Notes: generated by a model from the letters alone, not told the origin. Positions 18,991-28,309 are shown, numbered from the stretch's first letter. The stretch is 64,000 nt of DNA from Roseateles violae (GCF_030410485.1 NZ_JAUHHC010000006.1:1-64000), one strand, 5' to 3'. Numbers and translations are program-made.

Positions 18991-20046
18991 TCAGCCTTGC
19001 TTGCGGCACATGATCTGGAGGAAGGTCACCGCATACAGCGCCCGTTCTCGCAGTCCGCCGGTATCGGGCAGCACCAGATGCAGATTCCAGTCGCGCACGC
19101 TGTACTTGGCCGGATCGAAGCGGGTGGCATTGGCCGTGAGGATGTCGGGATCCCAGCCGCTGCGATAGCTCAGGCCCTGGCCATTGAAAGCACGCGCATA
19201 GGAGCCATACATGAATACGCCGTCGCCGCCGTCGAACTTGACGCCTTCGACGGCGCTCCAGTCGATCGGCTGCTGCCAAGCGTAAACCGACTCGAAGAGC
19301 ACCGTATCCGAGGCCCAGAAGTCGTGGTTGTGGTGGTAGGCCGTGCGGGCGCCGGAGCTGGCCAGAGACGCGCAACGCTGCGTCGTCTTCACGGTGACCA
19401 AGTCGCCCTTGTTCTTCCACTGATTCAGCGTGGAGCCGAGTGCGGGCACCTGAGGCCAGGTGCTGCGGAAAGCGGTGCCACGCGCCGTCAGGGCCTCGAG
19501 AAAGGCCTGGGCGTTTTCCACCGTCTCGTAATCGCCGCCCCACTCGAAGGGATGGCGCTGGCGCAGCAAATCGAGCGCCACAGGCGCTCGCGACTGGGCC
19601 ATCTGGCCCTGCCGCGCCCCCCGCACAAGCGCATCGGACCTGCGGATCTGCTGAGCGGCATGGCTGGCGAGCGCGGTCCAAAGATCCGTACCGGCCCCGG
19701 CCACCGGCGAAGCGGCGGCTTCGCCAAGTCCCGCGCAGCTGAGCGTGTCGGCCTCGAAATGGCAGCGGACCCGGTTTTTCTCAGCCTCGGGCTGCAGGCC
19801 CTGATCGAACTGGTACAGGGCGACTTGCTCGTCATCGAGGCTCGCGAGCATCAAGAGGCGCTTGCCGGGCACTTGCCACTCGAAGCGCATCGTCACGCCC
19901 CCCGCGCTTTTCGACTTGGCCTCGGCGGCGGTGGCGAGCTGCCGCCAGCCCTCGGGGGCCGAGCCGGGCAAGCCGGCGCACGCGGCCAGCAGCATGAAAA
20001 CGGGGATGCCGAGCGTGGCCGGCAAGAGACGGGCGCAAGGATTCAA
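18991..20046 (-). CDS. Lipoprotein of unknown function (TTG start)
   Basis: A 351-residue protein starting at a TTG (20046) with a GAGGAG ribosome site 6-11 bp upstream. This start gives a clean lipoprotein signal MNPCARLLPATLGIPVFMLL ending AACAG, with the lipid-carrying Cys at 23. The frame is open further upstream, but only through the preceding gene. The mature part has several cysteines and tryptophans (HNHDFWASD, YAWQQPIDWSAVEGVKFDGG) and no family I recognise. It follows the secreted coiled-coil gene by 10 bp, so the two probably form one operon and may act together in the envelope. Confidence 0.72.
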   Translation of the reverse strand: MNPCARLLPATLGIPVFMLLAACAGLPGSAPEGWRQLATAAEAKSKSAGGVTMRFEWQVPGKRLLMLASLDDEQVALYQFDQGLQPEAEKNRVRCHFEADTLSCAGLGEAAASPVAGAGTDLWTALASHAAQQIRRSDALVRGARQGQMAQSRAPVALDLLRQRHPFEWGGDYETVENAQAFLEALTARGTAFRSTWPQVPALGSTLNQWKNKGDLVTVKTTQRCASLASSGARTAYHHNHDFWASDTVLFESVYAWQQPIDWSAVEGVKFDGGDGVFMYGSYARAFNGQGLSYRSGWDPDILTANATRFDPAKYSVRDWNLHLVLPDTGGLRERALYAVTFLQIMCRKQG

Positions 20047-20056
20047 GCGATTCTCC

Positions 20057-20860
20057 TCATTGGGCACTCGCGCGCGCGCAAGCCTTGGTTTCCTGGCGCG
20101 CCGGGCAGTGCATCGTTGCGGAGCAGGAAGCGAACTTGGCGCCGAAGAAGTCGGCAGGCTTGTCGCATTGCAGGGGATCGAGCCGGCCGGGTCGGCCGTT
20201 GCAAAGCGTCGCTCGGTCAAGCTTGGCGTAGTCGCGCTCCGCCTTGGCCTGCAGCATGACGATAGGGGTCATGTCGAGCTTCTGCGAGTAGGCCGGGTAG
20301 TCGATCGTGCATTTCTCGGGCTGGGGCGGCATCTTCTTGCGGGCATCCTCGCGCGCGGTGACGAGGCGCTCGGCTTCCTGGGCAGACAGGCGCAGTCGCT
20401 TTGCCTCCTCCGCCATCAGCCGTTCACGGCGAGCCTTCTCGGCCGCAAGCGCCGCTTCCTTCTGGCGACGCTCCTGCTCCACACGCTGGCGCTCGAGCTC
20501 CTGGGCCCGTTGTGCCGCGGCCGCCTTCGCCGCCCGCTCCCGCTGCAGGCGCGCCTCCTCGGCGGCGAGTTCCTGTTTCAGCTTGTCGGCAGCGAGCTGT
20601 TGTTCCGGCGACGCCGCCTTGCAGTGGCCGAGAGCCACGCATTTGACAGGTGTCACGCAGTAAAGATTCTCGATGTCGTCGATATTCATGCCGACGGTGT
20701 TGACCCGCAGATAGCTGCGAATGTCGACGGAGCGCCCCTCGGCCTTGGCCTTCTTGCCCGTGCACGGGAACCAGATGCCCAGCTCCGCGGCTGACGACAG
20801 CGAGGGAAGGCCCGCAAGCGCCGCGACGAACAGCAAACAAATCAGACGATGAAGTGGCAT
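20057..20860 (-). CDS. Secreted coiled-coil protein of unknown function
   Basis: A 267-residue exported protein. The signal peptide is MPLHRLICLLFVAALAGLPS, ending SSAA. A cysteine-containing head (WFPCTGKKAK, LYCVTPVKCVALGHCK) is followed by a strongly charged Ala/Glu/Arg/Lys helix of about 100 residues (roughly 90-185), which should be a long coiled coil, and a cysteine-rich tail (EKCTIDYPAYSQ, LCNGRPG, CDKPADFF, MHCPARQ). The ATG at 20860 is preferred over one 45 bp upstream because it starts the signal peptide. It is the first gene of a two-gene unit with the lipoprotein at 18991. Function unknown. Confidence 0.68.
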   Translation of the reverse strand: MPLHRLICLLFVAALAGLPSLSSAAELGIWFPCTGKKAKAEGRSVDIRSYLRVNTVGMNIDDIENLYCVTPVKCVALGHCKAASPEQQLAADKLKQELAAEEARLQRERAAKAAAAQRAQELERQRVEQERRQKEAALAAEKARRERLMAEEAKRLRLSAQEAERLVTAREDARKKMPPQPEKCTIDYPAYSQKLDMTPIVMLQAKAERDYAKLDRATLCNGRPGRLDPLQCDKPADFFGAKFASCSATMHCPARQETKACARASAQ

Positions 20861-21062
20861 ATCGAATGGTGCTCCAGAGGGGCGGCATCTCCGGCCCCGC
20901 GGCATCCTAGTCGAGGCCGTTCGAGCTTCGTGGTCCGCGCGGGCAAGGTTCTGAGCACAATGCCGCGCTGGAGCGCTTCTTTCACAATGGGCTGGCCGCT
21001 CGCACCCGCAAGACCGGCGGCTGCTTCCGAAAGCCGGCTGAATCCGTCGGCTCAGCCCAAGC

Positions 21063-22055
21063 TCAGTCCTCCCTCACCAACCTCATCCCCACCAGCGTAT
21101 AGCGCGTGTCCGGCGCATTCCAATTGCGGAACGACGAGCGCGCGTAGAAAGCCCAGGTGTGCCAGGAGCCGCCGCGGCGGACCTTGACACCGCCTCCGGC
21201 CGGTTTGGGCGGGCCCTGCGGGTCGTCGAGCGGCGACTGCGCGTAGTAGTCCTCGCCATGCCAGTCGGCCACCCACTCCCAGGCATTGCCGTGCATGTCG
21301 TAGAGGCCCCAGGCGTTCGGCGCGAAGCTGCCCACCGGGGCGGTGAAGGCGTGGCCGTCGTGGTGCGGCAGCGCCATCGCCTGCCAGCGCGGCCACAGGG
21401 CGGCGCTGTCGGCATCGAAGACATTGGCGATGCGCGCCAGCGAGCGCGGATCGTCGCCGGACGCGTAGCGCGTGCGCGTGCCGGCGCGGCAGGCGTACTC
21501 CCATTCGGCCTCGGTCGGCAGCCGGTAGCGCCGGCCCTCGGTCTTGCTGAGCCATTCGGCGAGGGCAACCGCGTCGTTCCAGGTGATGTTGACGACTGGA
21601 TGGTCGTCGGTTTGCGCGAAGCCGGGATCGGCCCAGGAATAGCGCGGCAGCCTGCCCTCGAAGGCGTCGCCGCGCGGGCTGGTCGCCGGGTCGTAGTCTT
21701 TGCGCCAGCCGTAGCCGCCGGTGCCGTCGGCGATCGACTCGGGCACATAGCCGGAGGCCTGCAGGAAGCGCCGGAACTGGCCGACGGTGACTTCGTGCCG
21801 ACCCATCAGGAAGGGCTTGGTGATGCGCACCCGGTGCACCGGCCCCTCGTCGGTCAGCTTGAGGAAACGCTCGCGCGGCAGCGCCGGGAAGGCCGCGGCC
21901 AGGGCCTCGGGGCTTTCCTCGCTGCCCATCAGGAATTCGCCGGCCGGGATCCGGACGAAGCGCATGCCCAGGCTGTTGCTCCATTCGGGCTCGGCGGCCT
22001 GGGCCGCGAACGCGATCGCGAGCAAGGCCGGCAGAAGTGGGGTTCTCGGTTCCAT
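21063..22055 (-). CDS. Exported SUMF1/formylglycine-generating-enzyme-like protein
   Basis: A 330-residue protein with an N-terminal signal (LLPALLAIAFAAQAAEP) and a complete SUMF1/EgtB-type sulfatase-modifying fold. Motifs are IPAGEFLMGS, PVHRVRITKPFLMGRHEVT, VNITWNDAVALAEWLS, LPTEAEWEYACRAGT, GLYDMHGNAWEWVADW and RRGGSWHTW. The paired cysteines that make copper-dependent formylglycine in true FGE are not clearly present, so a non-catalytic or other role is possible. No sulfatase gene is adjacent. It is divergent from the methyltransferase at 22115. Confidence 0.85.
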   Translation of the reverse strand: MEPRTPLLPALLAIAFAAQAAEPEWSNSLGMRFVRIPAGEFLMGSEESPEALAAAFPALPRERFLKLTDEGPVHRVRITKPFLMGRHEVTVGQFRRFLQASGYVPESIADGTGGYGWRKDYDPATSPRGDAFEGRLPRYSWADPGFAQTDDHPVVNITWNDAVALAEWLSKTEGRRYRLPTEAEWEYACRAGTRTRYASGDDPRSLARIANVFDADSAALWPRWQAMALPHHDGHAFTAPVGSFAPNAWGLYDMHGNAWEWVADWHGEDYYAQSPLDDPQGPPKPAGGGVKVRRGGSWHTWAFYARSSFRNWNAPDTRYTLVGMRLVRED

Positions 22056-22114
22056 GCCGCGATGCTAGGGCCGCGGCCATGGGGGAGAATCGGGTTTTCC
22101 GCCAGCCCTCGCCG

Positions 22115-23380
22115 ATGTTCACCGATCTGATCACTCCGCCGCCCGCCGCCGAGGCCGATGCCCGCCAGCGCTTCATGCGCCTGCTGCGCCTGGCGCTGAG
22201 CGGCGAGGGCGGCTTCAACAAGCTGCTGCTGAGCAAGTACAGCGGGCCCAAGGACGAGAAGATCGAGCGGCTGACCGTGCGCGAGCTCGAGCTGCGCGGC
22301 GAGCGTCAGCTGTCCTTTCTGTGGCGGCATGCGAGCAAGGATGTCACCAAGAACCACCCGCTCGAGCAAGGCCTGGCCCTGATCGACGAGCTGCTCGGCA
22401 CCCAATTCCAGAACGCCCATCTGCTGGCCGGCGGCCAGGAGCTGCAGCTGGCCTTCAGCCGCAAGGGCCGGCCGAGCTTGCGCGTCGCCAAGCTGGCCGC
22501 GGACGAGCTCGCCGCGCCGACCGCGCACGACAAGGAAAAGCAGCGCCATCTGGAGCTGGGCAAGCCGTTCTGGACCGCGCTGGGCCTGACGCACGAGGGC
22601 AGGGCCGGCGAGCGCCAGCTGGTGCCGGCGATGTCGCGCAAATGGAAGCAGATCAACAAGTTCATCGAGGTGATGAGCGCGGCGATCAAGAGCAGCCCGC
22701 TGGCCGGGGCGGCCGAGATCCATGTCAGCGATTTCGGCTCCGGCAAGGGCTATCTGACCTTCGCAATGCACGACTGGCTGAGCAGCCAGGGCAAGCAGGC
22801 CGAGGTCAGCGGCATCGAGCTGCGCGAGGACATGGTCCGGCTCTGCAATGCCGCGGCCCAGCAGCATGGCCTGGCGGGCCTGCGTTTCGTCCAGGACGAT
22901 GTGCGCCACTACAAGCCCGCGCGGCTGGACGTGATGATCGCCCTGCATGCCTGCGATATCGCGACCGACTACGCAATCCACCTGGGCCTGCGGGCCGGCG
23001 CCGGCATCATCATGTGCTCGCCCTGCTGCCACAAGCAGATCCGCCCGCAGATGCAGCTGCCGCCGCAGCTGCGGCCGATGCTGCAGCACGGCATCCATCT
23101 GGGCCAGGAGGCCGAAATGGTCACCGATGCCCTGCGCGCGCTGCTGCTGGAGGCTTCGGGCTACGAGACCCAGGTCTTCGAGTTCATCGCGCTGGAACAC
23201 ACCAGCAAGAACAAGATGATCCTGGCGGTGAAGAAGAGCGGCGCGGCCCTGGCCGCGGCCGAGAAGAAACGGCCCGAGCTGCTGGCGCAGATCTCAGAGA
23301 TCAAGCGCTTCTACGGCATCCGCGAGCAGTGCCTGGAGAGCCTGATCCAGCAGGGCGAGGGCGCCGCCTGCCCGGCCTGA
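22115..23380 (+). CDS. SAM-dependent methyltransferase
   Basis: A 421-residue protein with a class I methyltransferase core. Motif I is VSDFGSGKGYLTFAM (about residues 208-222), the acidic loop is in SGIELREDMV, and motif IV is near LDVMIALHACD. SPCCHKQIR is a Cys-Cys-His signature shared with the GSTCD/DUF2431-like branch. The substrate is unknown, though RNA is often suggested for this branch. The start is uncertain: ATG 22079 would add 12 residues, and neither start has a strong ribosome site. An N-terminal helical region precedes the catalytic domain. Confidence 0.82.
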   Translation: MFTDLITPPPAAEADARQRFMRLLRLALSGEGGFNKLLLSKYSGPKDEKIERLTVRELELRGERQLSFLWRHASKDVTKNHPLEQGLALIDELLGTQFQNAHLLAGGQELQLAFSRKGRPSLRVAKLAADELAAPTAHDKEKQRHLELGKPFWTALGLTHEGRAGERQLVPAMSRKWKQINKFIEVMSAAIKSSPLAGAAEIHVSDFGSGKGYLTFAMHDWLSSQGKQAEVSGIELREDMVRLCNAAAQQHGLAGLRFVQDDVRHYKPARLDVMIALHACDIATDYAIHLGLRAGAGIIMCSPCCHKQIRPQMQLPPQLRPMLQHGIHLGQEAEMVTDALRALLLEASGYETQVFEFIALEHTSKNKMILAVKKSGAALAAAEKKRPELLAQISEIKRFYGIREQCLESLIQQGEGAACPA

Positions 23381-23390
23381 ACGAACTTAT

Positions 23391-24470
23391 TTATTTGCCG
23401 ATAAACGGCGTCGCCGGCGTCATGCCTTCCTGCATCAGCTTGAGCTCGGCCTTGTACCACTTGTCGAAGACGGCATTGAAGGCCTTCTCGTACTCGCCGC
23501 TGGCCAGTGACCAGCCGGTGGACGCGCGCGAGCAGGCGGGCTTGGCCATCGCCGCGCTGACATAGTCGGCGCTGCCACCGGTGGCCTTCTTGCCGGTCTC
23601 GACCAGATCGCAGGCGACCGAGGCGGCGGCGAGGTACTCCTTCTCGGCCTCCTTCTTCTTGCCCTGGTCGTAGAGCAGCGAGCCCAGATCGTTCTTGATC
23701 TCGGCATAGCGCACGCGCGGATCGACGTCGAGCGCGTTCTTGACGCCGGCCTCGTCCTTGCGCCACAGCCATTGCTCGGCGCGCCGCAGCGCCTCGATGC
23801 CGCGGTTCTGCAACTCGGTCTTCTCGATCTTCGGCTGGATGCCCTGCGAGGGCCGGCGGCCGGGGAAGTAGTTGCTGGTGTAGACCTTGGCCAGCGCCAT
23901 CTCGAATTCCTCGCCGTCGACGAAGCCGCCCTTCAGCAGGTCGCGCTGGCGCTCGGAAGTCAGCTTGGCGCGGTTGTCGTCGAAGCGATCCAGGGCCTGG
24001 CGTCCCGTCGCGATGACCCGGTCGGCCTCGGGGACGCGATCCAGTTGCAGCAGGGTCAGGGCCGCTTCCTTGAACAGGCGCTGGTTCTCGATATAGGTGT
24101 GGAAATGCTTGCCGCCGTCGAAATGCTCGCGCACACCGGCCAGACCGGCGCCCAGCACCTGCAGCGCCTCCTCGGGCTTGCCGCTCTCGCGCAGGGCCGC
24201 GCCGCGCCAGGTCAGCGCCTGCATCGCATATTTGAAGAGATCGTGGCGCTCCGATTCGGTCGCATCGGGGGCGCGGTAGGCGCGCTCGTAACCGTCCATC
24301 AGGGCTGCGCAGCTGTCGGCCTTCAGCTTCATGCAGTCGATCAGGTGCTTGTTCCGCACCTCCTTGAAGATGTCGACCATCTTGCCCGGGGCGGCGCCGT
24401 CCTGGGCCGAGGCGGCGAGATGCAGGCAGGCCGCGACAACGATCGCGCCGCGGCGCAGGAGTCCGTTCAT
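23391..24470 (-). CDS. Secreted helical-repeat (TPR-like) protein of unknown function
   Basis: A 359-residue protein with a signal peptide (about 1-22, ending AASAQ). The all-helical body has degenerate TPR-like repeats (EEALQVLGAGLAGV, LTLLQLDRVPEADRVIATG, LGSLLYDQGKKKEAEKEYLAA). A few cysteines (KHLIDCMKLKADSCAALMDG) may form disulfides in the periplasm. It converges on the methyltransferase gene and has no partner I can name. The start at 24470 gives a standard signal. The 147 bp before the next gene upstream (24618) show no strong element. Confidence 0.7.
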   Translation of the reverse strand: MNGLLRRGAIVVAACLHLAASAQDGAAPGKMVDIFKEVRNKHLIDCMKLKADSCAALMDGYERAYRAPDATESERHDLFKYAMQALTWRGAALRESGKPEEALQVLGAGLAGVREHFDGGKHFHTYIENQRLFKEAALTLLQLDRVPEADRVIATGRQALDRFDDNRAKLTSERQRDLLKGGFVDGEEFEMALAKVYTSNYFPGRRPSQGIQPKIEKTELQNRGIEALRRAEQWLWRKDEAGVKNALDVDPRVRYAEIKNDLGSLLYDQGKKKEAEKEYLAAASVACDLVETGKKATGGSADYVSAAMAKPACSRASTGWSLASGEYEKAFNAVFDKWYKAELKLMQEGMTPATPFIGK

Positions 24471-24617
24471 GTTCTTGATCCGTTCGAGTACGTCCCCTGG
24501 GGGCAGGGTCGCCGGATTCTAGAAAGCGTCAAGCGCCGACGGCCGGGTCGGCGCGGGCGGTCCGCCGAATACGTCACGGCCGGGGCGCCCCAAAGCGGCG
24601 CAAGGCTTGCCCGATCG

Positions 24618-25595
24618 CTATTCGATCGTCACCTTCGCGTCCTTGACCAGCTTGGCGAACTTCTCGGTCTCGCCCTTGATCTGCTGGGCCATCTGATCGC
24701 TGCTGTTGCCGATGGGCTCGGCGCCGATCTCGTCCATGCGCTTCCTGAAGTCCGGCGACTGGATCACCTTGACCATCTCGGCATTGAGCCGCGCGACGAT
24801 GTCCTTGGGCGTCGCTACCGGCGCCAGCACGCCGAACCAGGTGCCGATATTGAAGCCCTTCAGCCCCGCCTCGTCCAGGGTCGGTACATCGGGCAGGGCC
24901 GAGCTGCGCTTGGCCGTCGTCACCGCCAGCGCGCGCAGCTTGCCGGCCTTGATATGCGGCAGCACCGGCGTCACCGTGTCGAATGACATCGTGATCTGCC
25001 CGCCCAGGAGGTCGGTCGCCAGCGGACCGCTGCCCTTGTAGGGGATGTGCATGAGGTCGGTACCGGTGACGTTCTCGAACTGCGTGCCGATCAAATGCTG
25101 GGCGGTGCCATTCCCGTTCGAGCCGTAGCTGAACTTGCCCGGCTGCGTCTTCAGCAGGGCCACCAGTTCGGCGACGTTCCTGGCCGGCGTCGCCGCGTTG
25201 ACGACCAGCACATTCGGCACCAGCGCGATCTCGGTGATGGGCTGGAAGTCCTTCTGGAAGTCGTAGGGCAGCTTCTTGTAGACGCTGCTGGCAATCGTGT
25301 GGTGGACGGCGCCGACCAGCAGCGTGTAGCCGTCCGGCTTGGACTTGGCCGCATAGTCGGCGCCCAGGGTCGCGCCGGCGCCCGGCTTGCTTTCGACGAT
25401 GACCGGTTGGCCCAGCACGGGCTGCAGCTTGTCGGCCAGCGCACGGGCCAGCACATCGGTCGTGCCGCCGGCCGGGAAGGGCACGACCAGGGTGACCGGC
25501 TTGGCCGGCCAGGCCTGGGCATGAACCGCCGTCGTGGCGGCGGCGAACAGGGCGGTGGCCAGCAGCAGCCGGCGGCGATTGGGCTTGTGGCTCAT
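24618..25595 (-). CDS. Bug-family (tripartite tricarboxylate transporter) substrate-binding protein
   Basis: A 325-residue periplasmic receptor of the Bug/TctC family. The signal peptide (RRRLLLATALFAAATTAVHAQ) is followed by the hallmark AWPAKPVTLVVPFPAGGTTD, then VESKPGAGATLGA and HIPYKGSGPLATDLLGGQ. These proteins bind carboxylates for uptake or signalling, and most in Burkholderiales are orphan. It lies 34 bp downstream of the tartrate/D-malate dehydrogenase gene in the same direction, so it may bind tartrate, malate or a related hydroxy-acid. No TctAB membrane genes are near. Confidence 0.9.
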   Translation of the reverse strand: MSHKPNRRRLLLATALFAAATTAVHAQAWPAKPVTLVVPFPAGGTTDVLARALADKLQPVLGQPVIVESKPGAGATLGADYAAKSKPDGYTLLVGAVHHTIASSVYKKLPYDFQKDFQPITEIALVPNVLVVNAATPARNVAELVALLKTQPGKFSYGSNGNGTAQHLIGTQFENVTGTDLMHIPYKGSGPLATDLLGGQITMSFDTVTPVLPHIKAGKLRALAVTTAKRSSALPDVPTLDEAGLKGFNIGTWFGVLAPVATPKDIVARLNAEMVKVIQSPDFRKRMDEIGAEPIGNSSDQMAQQIKGETEKFAKLVKDAKVTIE

Positions 25596-25629
25596 CGTTT
25601 GTCTCCTCTTGTGATCGTGATCGGACCGC

Positions 25630-26721
25630 TCAGGCGGCCTTGCGTTGCTGCTCGTCGCGCAATTGCGCGCAGACGGCGGCGGTCACATCGGCCGTGCGGG
25701 CTTGGCCGCCGAGGTCGCCGGTGTGCAGGGCCGGGTCGGCGGTGACGCGCTCGATCGCCGCCATCAGCCGCCCCGCGGCGGCCTGCTCGCCGAGATGCTC
25801 GAGCAGCATCACGCAGGACCAGAAGGTGCCGACCGGATTGGCCAGGCCCTTGCCCATGATGTCGAAGGCCGAGCCGTGGATCGGCTCGAACATCGAGGGG
25901 TAGCGGCGCTCGGGATCGATATTGCCAGTCGGCGCGATGCCCAGGCTGCCGGCCAGGGCGGCGGCCAGGTCGCTGAGGATGTCGGCATGCAGATTGGTCG
26001 CGACGATGGTGTCCAAGGTGTCGGGCTTGTTGACCATGCGCGCGGTGGCTGCGTCGACCAGTTCCTTGCCCCAGGTGACGTCGGGAAACTCCTTGCTGAT
26101 CTGCAGGGCGATCTCGTCCCACATCACCATCGCATGGCGCTGCGCATTGCTCTTGGTGATCACGGTCAAGAGCTTGCGGGGGCGCGACTGGGCCAGCTTG
26201 AAGGCGTAGCGCATGATGCGCTCGACGCCGGTGCGGGTCATCATCGACACGTCGGTGGCCGCCTCGATAGCGTGCCCCTGGTGGACGCGGCCGCCGACGC
26301 CGGCGTACTCGCCCTCGGAGTTCTCGCGCACGATCACCCAGTTCAGGTCCTCGGGCCCGCAGCGCTTCAGCGGCGCGTCGATGCCCGGCAGGATGCGGGT
26401 CGGCCGCACGTTCGCATACTGGTCGAAGCCCTGGCAGATCTTCAGGCGCAGGCCCCACAGCGTGATGTGATCGGGGATGTCCGGATCGCCGGCCGAGCCG
26501 AACAGGATCGCGTCCTTGTCGCGCAGCGCGTCGAGCCCGTCGATGGGCATCATCTCGCCATGCGCGCGGTACCAGTCGCCGCCCCAGCCGAAGTTCTCGA
26601 ACTCGAAGCCAAAGCCGCCGCCGCTGGCCGTCGCCAGCGCCTCCAGCACCTGCTGGCCGGCCGGAATCACTTCCTTGCCGATGCCGTCACCAGGGATCGT
26701 GGCGATGCGATAGGTCTTCAT
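25630..26721 (-). CDS. Tartrate dehydrogenase/decarboxylase or D-malate dehydrogenase
   Basis: A 363-residue beta-decarboxylating dehydrogenase of the isocitrate/isopropylmalate family. Motifs include IPGDGIGKEVIPAG, VRENSEGEYAGVGGR (substrate and metal region), the metal aspartates in TNLHADILSDLA, and EPIHGSAFDIMGKGLANPVG (cofactor loop). Length and the sequence of the first 30 residues fit the TtuC/DmlA branch, which uses NAD with tartrate, meso-tartrate or D-malate. A GAAGGAGA ribosome site precedes the ATG at 26721. It is divergent from a LysR gene and followed by a Bug receptor, a typical small hydroxy-acid unit. I cannot separate tartrate from D-malate specificity by eye. Confidence 0.88.
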   Translation of the reverse strand: MKTYRIATIPGDGIGKEVIPAGQQVLEALATASGGGFGFEFENFGWGGDWYRAHGEMMPIDGLDALRDKDAILFGSAGDPDIPDHITLWGLRLKICQGFDQYANVRPTRILPGIDAPLKRCGPEDLNWVIVRENSEGEYAGVGGRVHQGHAIEAATDVSMMTRTGVERIMRYAFKLAQSRPRKLLTVITKSNAQRHAMVMWDEIALQISKEFPDVTWGKELVDAATARMVNKPDTLDTIVATNLHADILSDLAAALAGSLGIAPTGNIDPERRYPSMFEPIHGSAFDIMGKGLANPVGTFWSCVMLLEHLGEQAAAGRLMAAIERVTADPALHTGDLGGQARTADVTAAVCAQLRDEQQRKAA

Positions 26722-26828
26722 AGCGCTGTCTCCTTCAGTTCCTGGGTCCTCGGACCCGTCAATGCGGCAGGGGATGTCTGCCATGGGCGAACTGTAGAAA
26801 GTCGACGGTCGCTGGGGACGCCGCTAAA

Positions 26829-26855
26829 GTGAAGCCATTGTTAACCTGAGTTCAC
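26829..26855. promoter_or_regulatory. Candidate LysR operator between dehydrogenase and lysR genes
   Basis: The inverted pair GTGAA (26829-26833) and TTCAC (26851-26855) lies in the 142-bp divergent gap, close to the lysR start. LysR proteins often bind dyads of this sort upstream of the genes they control. The arms are only 5 bp, so the support is modest. Confidence 0.3.
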
Positions 26856-26863
26856 AAGTCACC

Positions 26864-27853
26864 ATGGCTTCCGGAAGCGGCAGAAGCGGCAGAAGCGGCG
26901 GCAACGGCAGTGGCAAGAGCGGCAGCGGCGGCGGCATCCAGCCGGCCGATCTGAGCTTCTTCTCGGCGCTGGCCGGCGCCGGCAGCCTCAGCGCCGCAGC
27001 GCGCGAGCTGGGCGTGACGACGCCGGCCGTCAGCAAGCATCTGGCGCAGCTGGAGCTGCGCGTCGGCGTCGCCCTGGTCAACCGCACGACGCGACGGATG
27101 AGCCTGACGCCCGAGGGCGAACTGATGCTCGAACATGCGCGCCGCATCCTCGGCGAGATCGGCGATCTGGAGGACCTGCTCGGCGCGGCCCAGGGCTCGC
27201 CCAAGGGGCTCTTGCGCGTCAACGCGACCCTGGGCTTCGGCCGCAGCCATGTGGCGCCCCTGGTCTCGGAGTTCGTGCGCCGCCATCCGCAGGTCGAGGT
27301 GCAGCTGCAGCTCTCGGTCAGCCCGCCGCCGCTCAGCGAGGACGCCTTCGACGTCTGCATCCGCTTCGGCCCGCCGCCGGACGCGCGCGTGATCGCGCGC
27401 CGCATCGCGCCGAATCGGCGCCTGCTGTGCGCGGCGCCGGCCTATCTGGCGCGCCGCGGCACGCCCAAGGTGCCGGCCGATCTGAGCGCCCACAACTGCA
27501 TCGGCATCCGCCAGGGCGAGGAGGCCTATGGCCTGTGGCGGCTGGCCCAGGGCAGCGGGCGCAATGGGGGCGACAAGCACAGCGAGGCGATCAAGACGCG
27601 CGGCAATCTGAGCACCAACGACGGCGAGATCGCCGTCAACTGGGCGCTCGACGGCCACGGCATCCTGATGCGCGCCGAATGGGACATCGCCCGCTATCTG
27701 CAGAGCGGCCGCCTGGTGCAGGTCTTGCCCGACTACTGGACGCCCGACGCCGACATCTACGCCGTCTACCCGCAGCGCCACCAGACGGCGGCGCGGGTGC
27801 GCGCCTTCGTCGAGCATCTGGCGGCGCAGCTGGGCGAGGGCAGGGCCGGCTAG
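26864..27853 (+). CDS. LysR-family transcriptional regulator
   Basis: A 329-residue LysR regulator. A winged helix-turn-helix (about 27-85: FFSALAGAGSLSAAARELGV, TPAVSKHLAQLE, LVNRTTRRMSLTPEGE) and a co-inducer-binding domain (about 115-320) are clear. The first 24 residues are a Gly/Ser-rich low-complexity tail of no known function. It is divergent from the tartrate/D-malate dehydrogenase gene (142 bp), so it probably activates that gene in response to its substrate. The relationship resembles DmlR-dmlA, but that is an inference. Confidence 0.9.
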   Translation: MASGSGRSGRSGGNGSGKSGSGGGIQPADLSFFSALAGAGSLSAAARELGVTTPAVSKHLAQLELRVGVALVNRTTRRMSLTPEGELMLEHARRILGEIGDLEDLLGAAQGSPKGLLRVNATLGFGRSHVAPLVSEFVRRHPQVEVQLQLSVSPPPLSEDAFDVCIRFGPPPDARVIARRIAPNRRLLCAAPAYLARRGTPKVPADLSAHNCIGIRQGEEAYGLWRLAQGSGRNGGDKHSEAIKTRGNLSTNDGEIAVNWALDGHGILMRAEWDIARYLQSGRLVQVLPDYWTPDADIYAVYPQRHQTAARVRAFVEHLAAQLGEGRAG

Positions 27854-27877
27854 GACAGGCCGCCGCGCCGATCAGCG

Positions 27878-28309
27878 CTACTCACCCTCGACGAAGCGCA
27901 CGTCCGCGATCCAGCCGCGCGCCCGCCGGGCCAGCCGGCCGGCCTCGTCCTCGCCGTCGAAGTCGGCGCTCGAGCGCTTCAGCAGCGCCGGGGCGACGTT
28001 CTCGAAGGCATTGACGTTGACGACCGCGTAGAGCCGGCCGGCTATGGTGCTGGTCACCAGCGGGACGGCGCCGCAGCTGGCGCAGACATGGAAGTCGGCC
28101 GTGCGCGTGCCAAAGGCGTAGCGGCTGAGCCGGGCCGGATCGGCGATGCGCACCGACAGCGTGCCGCCGGGGCAGGAGGTCCAGACGCCGCCATGCTTGC
28201 GGCAGAAGCTGCAGCCGCAGGCGCGCGCCGGGATCTCGAGCGGCGCTTCAGGCCGCCAGTCGAGCTCGAAGCGGATATTGCGGCAGTGGCAGGCACCGTG
28301 GATCAGCAT
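27878..28309 (-). CDS. GFA-family (CENP-V/GFA) zinc protein
   Basis: A 143-residue protein of the GFA fold, named after glutathione-dependent formaldehyde-activating enzyme. Zinc-binding cysteines are visible: CHC at GACHCRNIRF, ACGCSFCRKHG, and CASCGAVPLV. Most members have no proven activity. The ATG at 28309 gives MLIHGACHC; the open frame extends upstream without family similarity. It converges on the lysR gene, and its 5' side faces the urt promoter region 209 bp from urtA. Confidence 0.83.
   Translation of the reverse strand: MLIHGACHCRNIRFELDWRPEAPLEIPARACGCSFCRKHGGVWTSCPGGTLSVRIADPARLSRYAFGTRTADFHVCASCGAVPLVTSTIAGRLYAVVNVNAFENVAPALLKRSSADFDGEDEAGRLARRARGWIADVRFVEGE

Noticed and set aside
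21063-22055. True formylglycine-generating enzyme activity for the SUMF1 protein.
   Set aside because: The catalytic Cys pair is not evident and no sulfatase is nearby, so only fold-level assignment is made.
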